NCBI GenBank assembly: GCA_039096225.1 | Contig: JBBPEB010000022.1 | Location: 41,681 to 105,680 of the forward strand | Reading direction: 5' to 3' | DNA length: 64,000 bases | From: Blastocystis sp. Blastoise | Taxonomy: Eukaryota; Sar; Bigyra; Opalinata; Blastocystidae | In this document: positions 30,287 to 47,961 of the stretch, in pieces | How the letters are laid out: the number at the start of each line of letters is the position of its first letter | Position numbering within the stretch: position 1 is the stretch's first letter | Translations under genes and position numbers: made by a program | The notes under the pieces: generated by a model | Databases searched by the model: none | What the model was told of the DNA's origin: nothing | The model's input: only the letters and a program-made list of their open reading frames with translations

Positions 30287-32911
30287 TTATTATTATTATT
30301 ATATATATAGATATCCATCACATAATTCTATATTTTTATCTCCTTCTGATTCTATTACACAAGTATACTTTACTCATCAGTCCTATGTATCTAGTTATTA
30401 TTATTATTTTTTATTATTATTGTTATTATAATATTTAATATGTTTATTATACTTATTATAATCATTATTAACATTATTATACTTATTATTATAAATATTA
30501 TTATACTTATTAATATGCTTATGTTTATTATATATATATATAGAAATCACAATTATGTTTATATTCTCCTCAGTGTTCTATTGATTTTTATTATATATCT
30601 AAATTTAACAATATATCTACTTTATATTATTACACAAATAATATTACTATTAATATTCTTCAAATAGAAGGAAACTTAATTATTCTGTATATAACATTAT
30701 TTCATTTTCTATATATAATAATATATATAATAATATATAGAGATTCATATACTATTCGTCATGAAGACTCTATATATATTGTTAAACATATAACAAAAGA
30801 GAATATAGTTACAATTTATATTATTCACAATCAAACTATCTTATCCTGTATATATATATATATATGTATTTATAGTTTATTTTTGTTTTCTATTATTAAT
30901 TATTCTCTATGTATGAATATATATATTATTTATAATATGTTATAATCTTTTATATATAGCTTATTCTTTATACACCAAAGGATCATTTGGTCACTTTATT
31001 GATCTATTTACACCTTCTATTCTATTATTCCAAGGTATATTAATAAATAAATAATAAATAAATAAATTTAATAATATAATATACTATTAGAATATTCTTT
31101 ATAGATATAGCTCCTTATTCTTATCTTCTTCTTTCTCTTTCAGGTGAAGTCCTTATTCAATCAACTATTAATAATGGTATATATATATATGTATACTCTT
31201 TGTCATCTAGTTATATTTATATAAACAACATAATAATATTATATATCTAGTTTCTTCATCTTTTATTTCGTCTCATTCAACAAAAAAATTAAAAACAGAT
31301 TCTTCAACTTCTCTTTCTTCTTCTTCTACTAATTCAACTACTATTAATGCAACTACTACTACTACAAATAATAATAATATGATTACTACTAATAATAATA
31401 ACATTTCTACTCTAAATCAATCTATCTCTATGCAACCTTCATTAGAAAATACATTATCAACAGTATCTATTCTTCATTCATTATTATCTGGCTTAAAACA
31501 AACATCACAATCTCTTTATATATCTACAAATAAACAAAAAGTTATTTGTAATTCACTAGTAGATCAATATCAATATCTTCTTAATGAATTCTATTCGAAA
31601 CAGTACACATGCCTATCAGAATCATTTTTTAACAAACATTATTCTACTGAAAATCAAAATATACATATATTTAAAGAATACAAACAAAATGAAGAATTAA
31701 AACCATTTATATTCAGAGGACAGTATATATCTAAAGAAAAGAGAATAGATAATACGTTGAGATTAAATACATCTGATAATAATAAACACAATACTATTAT
31801 AGAGAGTAATAAACTTAATATATCATCATTAAGAATGAAAATTCAATGGACTACTACAGATACACACAAACTATTATTTATTACTTTATTTAATATCAAT
31901 CAATTTATTACCAAGTATATATATATATAAACTTTTTTATTCTTGTAATTTTCTTATTATATTCTTTATTCTCCATGACTTTCATATATATATTATTATT
32001 CTTTATAGTTCTTCCTTATATCATTGCCCATGCAGTATAATAGCATATATTTCATCTCCATTCTCACCTTGTATTGTTACTTCTTCATCTTCTTCTTTAT
32101 CTCCTTCTTCTCCTCTCTCTTCTACTCTATATATACCTGTATCTACAACAATGTCATCATTTATTTCATCTTCTATACATATATATCTATATATATACTC
32201 TATTCATACACCTATATATATATCTACATATATATTCTCTCCAAATGATTATATACCTCCTTCTTCTATTCAATCAACTGGAATATACATAGATGAAAAT
32301 ATAAATAGTAATAATAATGATACTAAAAATATGAATAATAATATAATTGATGATAATAATAATAATATATCTTTATCTATACTCTATCCTTATAAATCTA
32401 TTATTTCATTTCAATCGTTATATACACCACAACTACGTTCTTTACCATTGAATAATTCTATTACTTCACTATTTAATATATTACCTTCATTCTATTGTTC
32501 TTCAATTCATCCTCTTTCTTCTTCTATTTATACATTATCTATAAACAGTATATCACCATTACAACAAATATATATTATTAATAGATGTCTAACATATTAT
32601 CAATCCTCAATTATTTCGTATTCTCTTGATTCTGAATATAAATCACTATTAAATTTACAAACTATAACTCAATTATTATATTCATTTATTGATTTTATTT
32701 CAAATCTTAATAAACAAGTATATAAATATATAATATTTATTTATTTATTTCTATTATATATATATAGTATTCATATTCAAAAAATTCACTTCTTCATATT
32801 AATAAAGATATATATAAACGATATATCAATTATATTGGTTCTATATATAATGAATTCTATAAATTAATGGTATCTGTTCATTGTATGTCATGTTTGCAAC
32901 ATTTATTATAA
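29357..32911 (+). CDS. unrecognised multi-exon protein with Ser/Thr/Asn-rich centre
   Basis: ATG at 29357 opens MYFIGDHELINCQLKEAN, then a lysine-rich stretch. A 39-nt intron after DGQ (about 29504-29542) removes an in-frame TAA. Later exons are approximately 29671-29791, 29947-30048, 30310-30365, 30544-30668, 30741-30846, 30960-31034, 31107-31172, 31252-31914, 32010-32718 and 32767-32911, ending with TAA. The first half is beta-strand-like with alternating hydrophobic residues (YSYLLLSLSGEVLIQS), as in a propeller. The centre (31260-31420 and 32080-32380) is Ser/Thr/Asn-rich. The last part is helical (LLNLQTITQLLYSFIDFISNL). No signal peptide or membrane helix. I matched no family. Exon joins between 29700 and 31250 are approximate. 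Confidence 0.7.
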
Positions 32912-33725
32912 ACAATTAAACAAAAATATTATCAATGTATTATATTTGTATTTTACTTTTGTGAGTGTCTTCTGATCTATTCAAATCTCATTTGTTTTGA
33001 ATATTTATTAATTTATCATTTATCTGTCTACTTATATATTGAATAACATGACCAAATTCAAAAAAATAATAAAAAAATAAAGAATATCAAGTAGCAAGAA
33101 GCAACAGAATAATGACAAATGCTGCTAGTATTGATACTTAGGTTTCTATAAATCAAAATAAATAAAATTCTTGAAGAAAGATCCATTTCACTAAAATTCA
33201 CTTTTTCAAGTTGTATTTAAACAATGACTTATATTTTGAATAAAGTTCAGCTTATTTATTCAATCTATAAAAACCCAAATTATTAAAACTCGTAGTTTTT
33301 TCAATTGGATTCGTTATATATATTAGAATTATCGTGATAAACTTTATTGTACCACTAAGATATTACATAAATAGTCTATTTGAGAAAAAATAAGCTATTT
33401 CTTCACAACAATGATCATTTGTTGACTTTCTTTTTTTCTTTATCTTATAATGAATGTACAGATTACTGTCTAGTCTTCCAAAATTCATAGTATTTAAATC
33501 AATATCATGCTTATTATCATATAATAATCATGAGTAAACACAATTTAAAGAAAATGAATGGTTCTCTGAACATTATCCTTAATAGAATTCGATCTAACAG
33601 CAATTTGAATGGTTTACATAGAAGGACAGAGAAACAATGGATTTTGGAAGAAATGTTGTGTTTTTTCTTTATTGTAAGGACTTTCATCTTTTTTGTATTG
33701 ATTTCTTGGCCGAGTAAGAAACAGA
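32912..33725. other. intergenic with a short upstream ORF
   Basis: About 800 bp between two same-strand genes. From 33530 a 74-codon ORF of ordinary composition (MSKHNLKKMNGSLNIILNR) runs to 33754. It overlaps the likely start of the transporter in another frame and does not splice to it in phase with any GT-AG I could find. Confidence 0.45.
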
Positions 33726-34621
33726 ATGAAGGTTTTTGTACGAGATATGACTAGTGACAAAATCCCATGGGGACCTCTTATTGCTTGTTGTTTTGTAACA
33801 TTCTTAGATTCTTTTTGTCTTCAGTTAGTTACACCAAACTTGCCTTTTATGATTAAGGATTTTTATCCTGATGTATATTCATAATCTTATTCTATTTCTA
33901 CTTAGTATAGGTTGATGATACGGAACTCGGTTATTATTCAGGTTATTTAACTGCTGCATTCTCTATTGGTCAGATTCCAGGAAATCTTTTCTGGGGTTGG
34001 TATTCCGATAAAGTGGGTAGAAGAAATTGTTTTTTGACATGTTTATTTTTTGTGTTTTTCATTACAAATGCATTCGGATTATCTCCAAATTATCCAGTTG
34101 CACTTATTTTTAGAACATTATGGGGTTTCTTTAATGGTAATATTGGTGCTGCTAAGACTTATATCAGTGAAATTTGCAATCCTAAAACACAAGCATTAGG
34201 CTTTTCTTTATTTACAACTACAATGGGTATTTCTAAGTAAGTGAAATATATATATATATATATATTTTTTTTGTTTTGTTTTTTTAATTACTTTATTAAA
34301 ATATATATATATATAGTGTTGTAGGTCCTACCCTTGGAGGTATTTTATCGAAGCCTGAAGAGAATATGCCATGGCTTGTAGACTTAATTCCTAATATACA
34401 TCAAGTATATATATATATAGTTATATAGTTATTGGATTATGAATATTATATATATATATATAGTATCGTTTTTATATTCCGTGTTTTGTAAGTGGTATTT
34501 TGATTGTTATTATTTTTATTGAAGTATTAATATTCTTACCTGAAACATTAAGCAAAGAACAACGTACTGAAAATAGTAAAATGAAAAAAGAAACACATGT
34601 ATATTAAATTTATTATTATTA

Positions 34622-34656
<35 letters not shown>

Positions 34657-35571
34657 CATATAGAAATCAATTCAAGAAGTTCTAGATAAGAAAGCAAAGA
34701 ATCCTAATTATAAACCCACAGAACATGAAATTGAATTATCTTTATGGAAGAATGATAATTATTTCTATTTCTTTACTAAAAAGGATGTTATGATTACTTG
34801 CGTGTTCTATTTTATGATTTCTTTAATTCAAGCAGCACAGGATTGTATATACCCTATTTGGCTTTTAAATGATAAAGATATCCTTTATTATATATATATA
34901 TAGATTATTATTATTATTTAGATTATTATCTATATAATTATTATATATATATATAATTATAATAATTATAAATTACTTTCTTAATATATGAACATCACCA
35001 TGGATTCTCCTTTGATCAAACAGATATCGGTATATATATAATCAATAATATATATATATATATAGGTTATTTATCATCAGGTAATTCGTTATCACAAATC
35101 TTATCATCTCGTATATATACATATATATTTTATTATTATTATTATGACTATTTATATATATATAATAATTATTATGACTATATATAGCAATGCTTTTACC
35201 CTCCTTAACAATTCTTCTCAACTATACATCTATATATCGATATACGTTTATTCTCTATGGAATACTATTATTCTGTCAACCAATCATTGGATTAATGTCT
35301 TATTCGGATCGTTGGTTACAATGGTTGACTGCCAATTTCTTTTATTCATGTTCTATGGGTATTCGAGTATTAACATTTGCATATCTTTTATTATATATAT
35401 AATATTATATATACATATATATTTGATTTAATTTTAAATATGAAACTATATATATATATATTCTTAATTATATACATCTATTATTACTCTTATTACAAAT
35501 TCAACCTATTCCAATTTTAGAAGTAAAGTGAATGCTTTTAGTCAGGTGTTAGCAGCTATAGGAAGATCCTT

Positions 35572-35602
<31 letters not shown>

Positions 35603-36395
35603 ATAATATATATATAGTATTAAATATATAATATTATATATATACTATTAAGTATATATATAGGGTCCTATTGTATGTACAAGTATATTCGCGTGGTCAC
35701 TTCAGGATACTAATGTATTCCCTTTCGATTATGGATTTGTTTTCTATGTATATAATACAATAATAATAAACATAAAATAAATATATAATAATAATAATAA
35801 ACATAAATAATAATAATAATAACAATTTAAACATAATAAATAATAATAATAATAATAAAAATAAAATAAATATATAATAATAATAATAAAAATAAAATAA
35901 ATATATAATAATAATATATAGATATTAGGATTATTAAGTATATTGACGTCTCTCTTAGCCTATAAGTTGAATCGTAATATAAATGCTCCTCCAAATAATA
36001 TAAAAACAGAAGCTCATGAAATATATATAAGTCAATTTACTGATATTGAATTAAAACAACTAAATGAATCATCTATCGATATTAAAGAAGAGAAAAAAGA
36101 GAGTAATATAGTTATTCAACAAAATGGGGAAACAAATAGTGTTCCTCAATCATCCAATGAGATCCATACACCTCACGTGTCAAACGTACATGATGGCCTT
36201 GAAGATGATGATGAAATTATTACTCCAAATAATAATATTATTCTTGTAACTCCCAATCAAATGGAGACTAATTCTGAAACAGAAAATAATGCACGTGATG
36301 CACGTGATGACGATTCAAATATGAATCGAATGAATTCATTACCCCCCTATCTTGTAACGGCACCAAATACTGTTTCTCAAAATTCAACGGATTAA
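33726..36395 (+). CDS. major facilitator superfamily transporter (ZIFL1/TetA-like)
   Basis: A 12-helix secondary transporter by its pattern. From ATG at 33726 (MKVFVRDMTSDKIPWGPL) helix 1 begins at LIACCFVTFLDSFCLQLVTPNLPF. The MFS motif A GWYSDKVGRR is at about 33997-34026, followed by helices 3-4 and the motif-B-like LIFRTLWGFFNGNIGAAKTY. A central loop of about 80 residues (Lys/Glu-rich) separates the halves, and the second half holds helices around 34790-35930. The tail of about 140 residues is hydrophilic, rich in Asn, Glu and Ser, and probably cytosolic. The proline-rich start of helix 1 and motif order resemble fungal and plant zinc-induced-facilitator-like proteins; the substrate is unknown. 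At least nine TA/ATT introns. Start is the first ATG in the frame joined to motif A. Confidence 0.9.
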
Positions 36396-37122
36396 TATCT
36401 GAATATATATATATATATATATGTATATATATTATTTATATTATTAAATATTCCATAGAAAATGTGTTTTATCTTTAGATTTTGTTGTGATAACCTATAT
36501 ATATATGTATTATTTATATTATATGTATAGAGTATAAATACTTATTATTATTTCTTTTTATTTTTAGATTCTTATTTTTTTAGAATATCAGAAAGTATTT
36601 ATGTATTTATTCTACCTCATTTTTTTCAATATTCTTTTTTATGTTTTCCAAAACAATTATTGTTTTATTATATGACTATATATATGTATATAATAATAAT
36701 TTTATGAAGAATATTCACTTTTGTTACTCTATGTTAATAATGTTGTTATTACTCATTTCTATGAATTATTTTTATCTCTTTTTATATATTTGGATATGAA
36801 ATATTCATTGTAGTTATATATTGAGTTATGTTATAATAGTAATTCATATTAAAAAACAAAATAATAAAGACAAACAAGTTTTATGTTTAATATATATATA
36901 TAAACTGTTTTTATTGATGAAAAACTAGAAAAAGAAACAGAAAATGAAATAGTTGAAATAACATTATAATATATGAATAGTATACAAACAGTTATATATG
37001 ATTAATATAAAAATTATGGATATATGAATTATATAATAATTGGAAAAGAAAAAAAAAATGGAAGAATAGAAGAAAATGGAAAAGTTAAAAAAAATTAAAT
37101 ATATAGTTATAAATATATATAA
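36396..37122. other. convergent intergenic region, no gene seen
   Basis: Shared 3' flank of the MFS and two-pore channel genes, T-rich on one side and A-rich on the other. No gene or RNA structure recognised. Confidence 0.55.
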
Positions 37123-37487
37123 CTATCGTTCCATGTCATTATTTACACTTTGTTTTATTGTTTGAGAATTAACTGATTTTTTAATAATTGGACCATATCT
37201 ATATATATATAGAAGTAATGTATATATAATAGATATAATATATATAATAGATATAATATATATATATAATAGATATAATATATATATATAATAGATATAA
37301 TATATATATATAATAGATATAATATATATATATATTATATCTATTATATATATATATTATATCTATTATATATATATAATAGATATAATATATATATAGA
37401 ATAGATATATATAATAGATATATATAATAGATATATATAATAGATATAATATATATATATAATAGATATAATATATATATATAATAG

Positions 37488-37524
<37 letters not shown>

Positions 37525-38198
37525 GCTCCTGCCATGTCACCTTGCTCTTTATCTGCGAATAAATGAGAAATGAAAATATCATCTGTTTTATTAGTATCAT
37601 AATATATATATTCAATATGTTTCTCTCTATAATCACGATTATTTTATGTATAATGGGATAATAATAATATACAATATATAATATATAATATATAATATAT
37701 GATATATAATAACAATGAATGAATAAGAAATGAGGAATAAAAGAATAATACTATATATATACTCTGATAATGTAGAGATAACGTGTTTTAATTTAGTTTC
37801 CCATACTTCAACATATCCTTTTTGTTCATATTTATAATGATTAAAACGAGCACGAAATGTAGATACAACAATTGAATAAAATATATTTAAAAATACATAT
37901 ATACATATTATATAAAAAGATATATAATATAAACGTATATATTTAGATTGATAACTAGCAACTCCACCCTATGAGTATAATAATAATAGTAAGTATAATG
38001 ATAATAATAATATATATGTATATATATATATATATATATTATACTTCTACAAAAACAGACCAATTATTTCCCACGGAAATCGTGAATACCGTTAATAATG
38101 CTTGAAATATTGTTTCGAAATTAAGTGTATAGTAACTCATTTTTCTATATAATAATAATGTTAATAATAATAATTTGGCTAATAATAATAATAATAAT

Positions 38199-38251
<53 letters not shown>

Positions 38252-41200
38252 CATATGACGATGTTGCCACGAATGAATTATCAACAGTTAACTATATAAT
38301 AATAAATATAAATATATATAAATATATAAATATATATACTTTTCCTTGAAATATATACATTCCAAAAATTGCAAATATATAATATATTATGAAAATAATT
38401 ATTGAATACGTTAGTAGCAAAGGTAAAATGTCAAAGAAAGATCTATATATATAATAGTATACTAAATGATATATATATATATATATATATATACTTAATA
38501 GTAGTTTTAAGAGATAATAATAAACAGAAGGAATTAAGTAAAGACATAAAATGTAAGGCTAATATCCATATAGATGGAAGGTTCTCTTTGTATATAAGAA
38601 CATATATACCTATATAATAATAATAATAAGTATAAGTATAATAATATATATAATAATATGTATAATGATAGTAATAAAAGAATAGTAAGTATAATAATAA
38701 ATAGAATAATAATAATAATAATATATATATATACCATCAATAGTATAAATGAAAAGTGGTATAAAAGACATTAAAAAGTTGCTAATAAGATATATATTTC
38801 TTATTATATTACGTTTATAGTAGAAATGAAGCAATGATAATAGATCATGGAATGTTAAATAAACATGTAAAACATAACCTATATATTAGTTATATAAAAT
38901 ATATATGTAAATATAAATATAAATGCAGATAATAAAAATAATAAAAATAATAAAAATAATAAAAATAATAAAAATAATAAAAATAATAAAAATAATAAAA
39001 ATAAAAGAAAAATAAGATATAAAAAATAAATAATATACAATAAAAATACTATAAATATAAATAAAATATAGAATAACTATATAAATATACCAATAATAGT
39101 AACAAATAAATCTTCTTCTGTAAATGCCCAAAGGTGATGAATAAAAAACAGTCGCATAAGATTTAATACAAGAACAGTATTATATATATAATTAGATATA
39201 GAAGAAGAAATATAATGATATAATGATTGTTTAATAGTTGTAGTAAATCTCTTTACATGATATATACAATAATCCCATATATATATGATAATAGATGTCC
39301 AATGAGAATCTTTAAGAGAATGTAATGAATACTGAGGTGATTTCGGAGTAAGAGGAGAGAGAGACGTAGTAGTAGATGTTTGTAGGGGTGATGGATATAT
39401 ATATAAAGAGAGAAGTTCAGGGAGATATTGAAAGGAAGAAAAAGGAATAGTATATGATTCTATATAATGAATATATAGATAGTTTATTATTATATATATA
39501 GGATATATAATATATAGTATATATATCTAGAATAGATAGAGAATAAATCTGATAGAGAATAATATGAAATAAATAGAGAATAAAGATTCATAATAATATA
39601 TACCATTTTGAATAGTATTAAGAATAATATCCTGTTTGGTATCATCAAAATCAGGTCTAATTTTCTCAATAAATAATAACACAGAAGATTGATCGAGATA
39701 TTTTGTGTTATTTATATTCAAACATTGATAACATCTCTTCATTGCATTCTATAATATATATATATATATATTCACTAATAAATATAATATAATATAAATA
39801 TAAATATAAATATAATATAATATAATAATAAATATAATAAAATATAATATAATAATAAATATAAATATAAATATAAATATAAATATAAATATAAATATAA
39901 ATATAAATATAAATATAAATAATACTATATACCATTCTATTTTTTCTTCTCCAAGCAAGAGTATATATATTACGTGTTGTATATATAGAATATATAAAAC
40001 TTAATATAAGATTAACAATAAAAAACATTCCTATTAATATATAAGGAAGAAATAAAAAGAAGAAATAACCACGGTTATTTCTATAATAAGGAAGCATAAT
40101 TTCAGGGAAATTTGCACTTGTAAGAATAACATAGGATTGAAAGAGCGCGTCATCATACCGCCAAAAATAATCATTACAAATCGGATCAAAAGGTGTTATT
40201 TGATATATATTAATACATATATCTTTATTGATTAGAGGAGAAGCAATAGATGTTTCCATATTTCCAGTATGTCCTAATATCATATAGGCTATTATACTGA
40301 ATATAAAGATATATAATGAGAAGAAGAGTAACAGAGGAACAATTGAAGATAAAGAACGAACAGTACTAGAGAAAATATTATATATAATATATATAAATAT
40401 ATATAATATATATAATATTTTAAGTCATTCAAAATTTGTATATAAACATATAATATAATAATATATATATATATACTTGAGGAATATATCTCTATAGTTT
40501 TTTGAAGAGAAAAGAATAAAAAGAGGTCGTGTAATAGAAGATATCCGTATAAATGAATAAGAATAAATAATATAATACACCAGCCAATCGGATAAACCAA
40601 ATACAATAATCGTTATATATATATAATCCTATATTATATATATATATAGAAAATATAAAAAAATATGAATATATGGATATATATATAAAAGAAACAATCT
40701 ATATAAAGTAAGTAAAGAGAATAAGAATAAATTAAATATATACATAAATGGATTTCTTTGTATTTGGAATTCGTATTTTTTGACGACATATATAATCATA
40801 TATAAAAAGAAGATAATTAATCAATTCTAATGCACAACATATCTATATATACACATATAACTTTATAATTAATATATATAATACATAATATATTGGATTT
40901 GAAGGAACAAATGAAATGAGTGAGTTCTGTTCAAACATAATTAATGATATCATGACAATAATATTTAAAGCAAAGACAATTCGATACAAAATCGAGTTGT
41001 AAACTTGATAAACACGAAGACCTTCCTTGTCAAAACGGTGAATGATAGAATGTTTATTAATACAATCATTATAAAGAACTGTTGCAATATTTAATCTATT
41101 TAACGAATAATCTAGAATAAATTAGAAACATACTTCTCATCACTCGTTTCACATTTTTCAAATACATCATCAAAATGAGTATTAAAATCGTTAAAAATAT

Positions 41201-41383
41201 CTATAAATGTATTATAATGATCATTTCATATATAAATAGCGGAATACCTCCAACATCTATCTCATCAACATCATCTAATTCTTGAGATACTAGACCCCCT
41301 GGAGAACCAGCAATATTTTTATATGAGTTACTATAGCTGTCTAAAGAATATTTAGACGAACTAAATAGACCTAAGAAACTCAT
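37123..41383 (-). CDS. two-pore channel (TPC-type voltage-gated cation channel)
   Basis: Endolysosomal or vacuolar cation channel with two six-helix repeats. It starts on the minus strand at 41383 (MSFLGLFSSSKYSLDSY) and ends TAG at 37123. A first-repeat S1 region (YNSILYRIVFALNIIVMISLIMFEQ) lies at about 40900-41010. Pore I reads FQSYVILTSANFPEIMLPYY at about 40085-40145, where TSANFP corresponds to the Thr-Ala-Asn filter of animal TPCs. The linker between repeats (39520-39760) carries AMKRCYQCL and an EF-hand-like acidic segment (RPDFDDTKQD). Pore II reads TVFTISVGNNWSVFVEV at 38041-38090, matching the NNW filter of repeat II. S6 and a short cytosolic tail (FRARFNHYKYEQKGYVEVW) follow. Some middle exons are only approximately placed because introns are long microsatellites. 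Confidence 0.88.
37200..37522. repeat. ATAGATATAATAT repeats with internal inversion
   Basis: About 320 bp of TAATAGATATAATATATATA units. Around 37330-37372 the unit runs in the opposite orientation (TATTATATCTATTATA), so the array holds a large inverted repeat. It lies in the last intron of the two-pore channel gene. Confidence 0.85.
38937..39003. repeat. 9-bp AT minisatellite
   Basis: Seven tandem copies of ATAATAAAA in an intron of the two-pore channel gene. Confidence 0.85.
39790..39922. repeat. AAATAT hexamer array
   Basis: AAATAT/ATAAAT hexamers, the most regular part at 39860-39920, in an intron of the two-pore channel gene. Confidence 0.85.
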
Positions 41384-41898
41384 AGTCGTTCAGAATCTAA
41401 AAAAAAAAGTGTTTTTTAAAAACTGTTTATCCCCTCTTTTCCAGGATCTATGATGCAATGTGACTACTCATGTTAAAAAATGATATAGACAGTGATGAGT
41501 ATACTGTTCAGTAGGTCTATTCTAGTTATAAAGATAGTTGAAAACAAATTCCAATTATTTGTGATGTATAACAAATTTATTTATTCATTTTATAATTTAA
41601 AAATGTACTCTGACATTTAGACAATAAGTTGCTTTTGTTGATTTTTAATAAAACTAAGAAATCTTCTGAATGTTGTTGTCATAATTCTTTAATTTTATTG
41701 TAAAATATATATATAGATACTAGTCTTATGAATTAAATCATTAAACTATCTCTAAGAAAAAATATCAAATAGAAAAATCCATTTTAGTTGTTTTCCTTCA
41801 TATTTGATCTCCTTAAAAGAAATAATGAATATATTTATTAAAAAAATTACAAAATGAAGATAGTTATGTGTATAAATCAATATAATATATCTTATTAT
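41384..41898. other. intergenic, no gene seen
   Basis: Promoter side of the two-pore channel gene and 3' flank of the methyltransferase gene. Nothing recognised. Confidence 0.5.
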
Positions 41899-44917
<3,019 letters not shown>

Positions 44918-45141
44918 CCAACTTAATTTAAGAATTTGTGTAGGATGCTGTACCTGACATCCTTGATATTGACATTCCTCCATATTATCAATAATACTTG
45001 TAATAATTACTTTTATCCACGTTCATTAGAATCGCGACTATTTTTCAATCTAAAAGGGAATCACAAACAATATTTATGTTTCTCTTTATTAAGTTATTTT
45101 TTCTATTTTTATCTTAATTAATTTGATTTACATTAATATTG
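44918..45141. promoter_or_regulatory. short divergent promoter, ALKBH8-like / CysRS
   Basis: 224 bp between two divergent translation-related genes, both starting with an ATG at the edge. No specific motif recognised. A weak 61-codon frame in it is probably chance. Confidence 0.45.
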
Positions 45142-46407
45142 ATGCTCTCCATATTGGGATACTGCCGGAAAGATCTATCTAAATCATTAATAAGATATTT
45201 CTCTGTGAATTCAGTTCCAGTTATATATGATAGTATCTCAAATAGTATGAGACAATTGGATATGAACAAGAATGATCTTACATGGTATTCATGTGGCCCT
45301 ACTGTTTATGATGATTCACATATTGGACATGCACGTAATTATGTCAGTATTGATATAGCTCAAAGGATATTTAAATATTGGTATGGAAAGACATTATTTA
45401 CATCGATGGGTATCACTGACATTGATGATAAAATAATCAAACGATCAAAAGAAAAAAACATTCCTTGGAAACAATTGACTGAGCAATACGAAAATTCATT
45501 TTTTGAAGATATGAATCAATTAAATGTTTGTAAACCAAATGCCATATTGAAGGTGTCTGACCATATTCAAGATATTATTGAGTTTATTAAGGTATTTCAT
45601 TTTTATTATTATATGTTCGTTGTAAATATATATATAAATATTTATATTTATAGATATTAGTTGATAAAAATATGGCATATATACGTCCTTCTGGTGTTTA
45701 TTTTGATACAAATAATAATTTAATTCAATATGGGAAAATGAGACCAAGTCATTTTGATAGTATAGATACAGAAACAGGAAATGAAATAGTATTTCAGAGA
45801 ATAGATAAGAATAATGATAAAAAGAATCAATTTGATTTTGCATTATGGAAAAACACAAATGAAGAAGTAGATTATTATATTATATTTATATTATATTTAT
45901 ATTATTATTATATTTATATTATTATTATATAATATTATATTATTCTTTTTATTACTATTAATATGTGTGTATAATAATTATTTTTTATATTCATAAAAAG
46001 GGTTTTATGTGGGAATCCCCGTGGGGGAAAGGCCGTCCTGGTTGGCATATAGAATGTAGTGCAATGACAAATTATTTATATGGTGATAATCTTGATGTAT
46101 ATTTATATATATATTTATTTTTATCTCTATTGATAGTTTTATTTTTTTATTTATAATGCTTATTGATTATATTTATTGATTATATTGATTATATTGATTA
46201 TATTTGTAATGTTTATTTTATTTATAATGTTTATTATATTTTTATACCATTATATATATATATATATATATATAGATACACGCAGGAGGTATTGATTTAA
46301 AGTTCCCTCACCATTGTAATGAAATCGCTCTAACAGAAGCCTATTGTACGGATAACGTACGAACTAAATGTGATTGGCCACATTATATGATTCATACTGG
46401 ACATATG

Positions 46408-46455
<48 letters not shown>

Positions 46456-47961
46456 TATAAAATTATTATTTTTATAACATTTTATTATATATAGTTATAT
46501 TGAAGGTAGAAAAATGTCAAAATCATTAAAGAATTTTATTACAAGTAAATTAATATTAATTTCTATAAATAAATATAATTAATTATTGTATATATATATA
46601 TAGTTAAAGATATGTTAAAAGAATATGATGGAAATATATTTCGTTTCTATTGTTTATCATTCTCTATACAAAATAAAATCAATTTCTCATTTCAAAACTT
46701 AGATATTTATAAACAAAAATATATTCATATGAGTGATGTATATATATATATATATGAATTCATTATCCATTGTTTATAGTCTTTAAATGTCATACATACA
46801 ATAATAACTAAATGCATAAATAGTGATAATAATAATAATAATATAATTTCTTCATGGACAAAAGATGATTATAAACTCAGAGAATTATATATAAATACAA
46901 GAGTATTATATATATATATTTATTTATTATTTATCTTTTATTATATTATATATATATACTTATCTATAAAAGTATTCTGTATATAGACATCTATAACTTC
47001 TTCTTTATATAATAATATGGATACTCCTGTTGCTCTTTCTTCATTTCTATCTCTTATAGAGGATGTACGTATATATATAGAACAACGAAATAGAAGAACA
47101 ATTAATATACAATTGATTCAAGATATATATATATACTTTAATGAAACACTAGATCATTTAGGATTTATAAGTCAACAAGTATATATATATATAATATTAT
47201 ATAAATATGAATCTAGCATTTATTATATTCAATATATTTATATACTAAATAATTATTAAACATTAAATATATATATATAAAGACAAATAATATATCTTCC
47301 TCTTCTTCTTCTTTGTATTCTATATCTATGGATGAATTAGCTTCTTTCCGTAAAACTATTCGAGAAATAGCTTTAAATAATATTAATATAAATGATAATA
47401 ATATAGTTGCTAAGAATATTCTTAAAGAATGTGATAGAATAAGAGATCAAGTATATATATATATATAGTATTTATCATATTATTATGGATTCTATAATTC
47501 AATATATATTCTATGTCTCTCTAATATATATATATAGTATCGAAAAGAAAAGAATGTTATATTAATTGATGGCAAAGAAGATTTATTTTGGAAGCCAATT
47601 ACATATATTGATGAAAAGGAAGAAGATTCTAAACAGAAAGATCCCGCTAAAACTATAGATATGAAACAGAAAATGAAACAAAGAGTTGTATATATTTATT
47701 TTTTAATAATAATAGAAAATTAAAAATAAATAAACATGTTTATTATATATATAGAAAGAATTAGAAGAAAAGAGTAAGATAGATCCAGAAATGATGTTTA
47801 TACAAACAAATTTATATTCTGAATATGATTCTAATGGTATTCCAACAAAATATAAAAATGGAGAAGAAGTAAAAAAATCACAAAGGAAGAAACTAATAAA
47901 AGAAAAAGAAAAACAAATTAAATCACATCAACATTATCTTGAAAAACATAAAATATTATAA
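45142..47961 (+). CDS. cysteinyl-tRNA synthetase
   Basis: Charges tRNA-Cys. Class I motifs are clear: [17 protein letters not shown] (zinc ligand Cys and the HIGH signature, about 45294-45345) and [11 protein letters not shown] (KMSKS, about 46505-46540). Between them lie the zinc-site residues GWHIECSAM and [16 protein letters not shown]. After KMSKS come the anticodon-binding helices and a basic C-terminal end of Lys/Glu coil ([19 protein letters not shown]), as in eukaryotic cytosolic CysRS. The first 24 residues ([22 protein letters not shown]) are Arg/Lys/Ser-rich and lack acids, a plausible mitochondrial presequence, so one gene may serve both compartments; that is inference. Start is ATG 45142. 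About ten introns. Confidence 0.95.
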
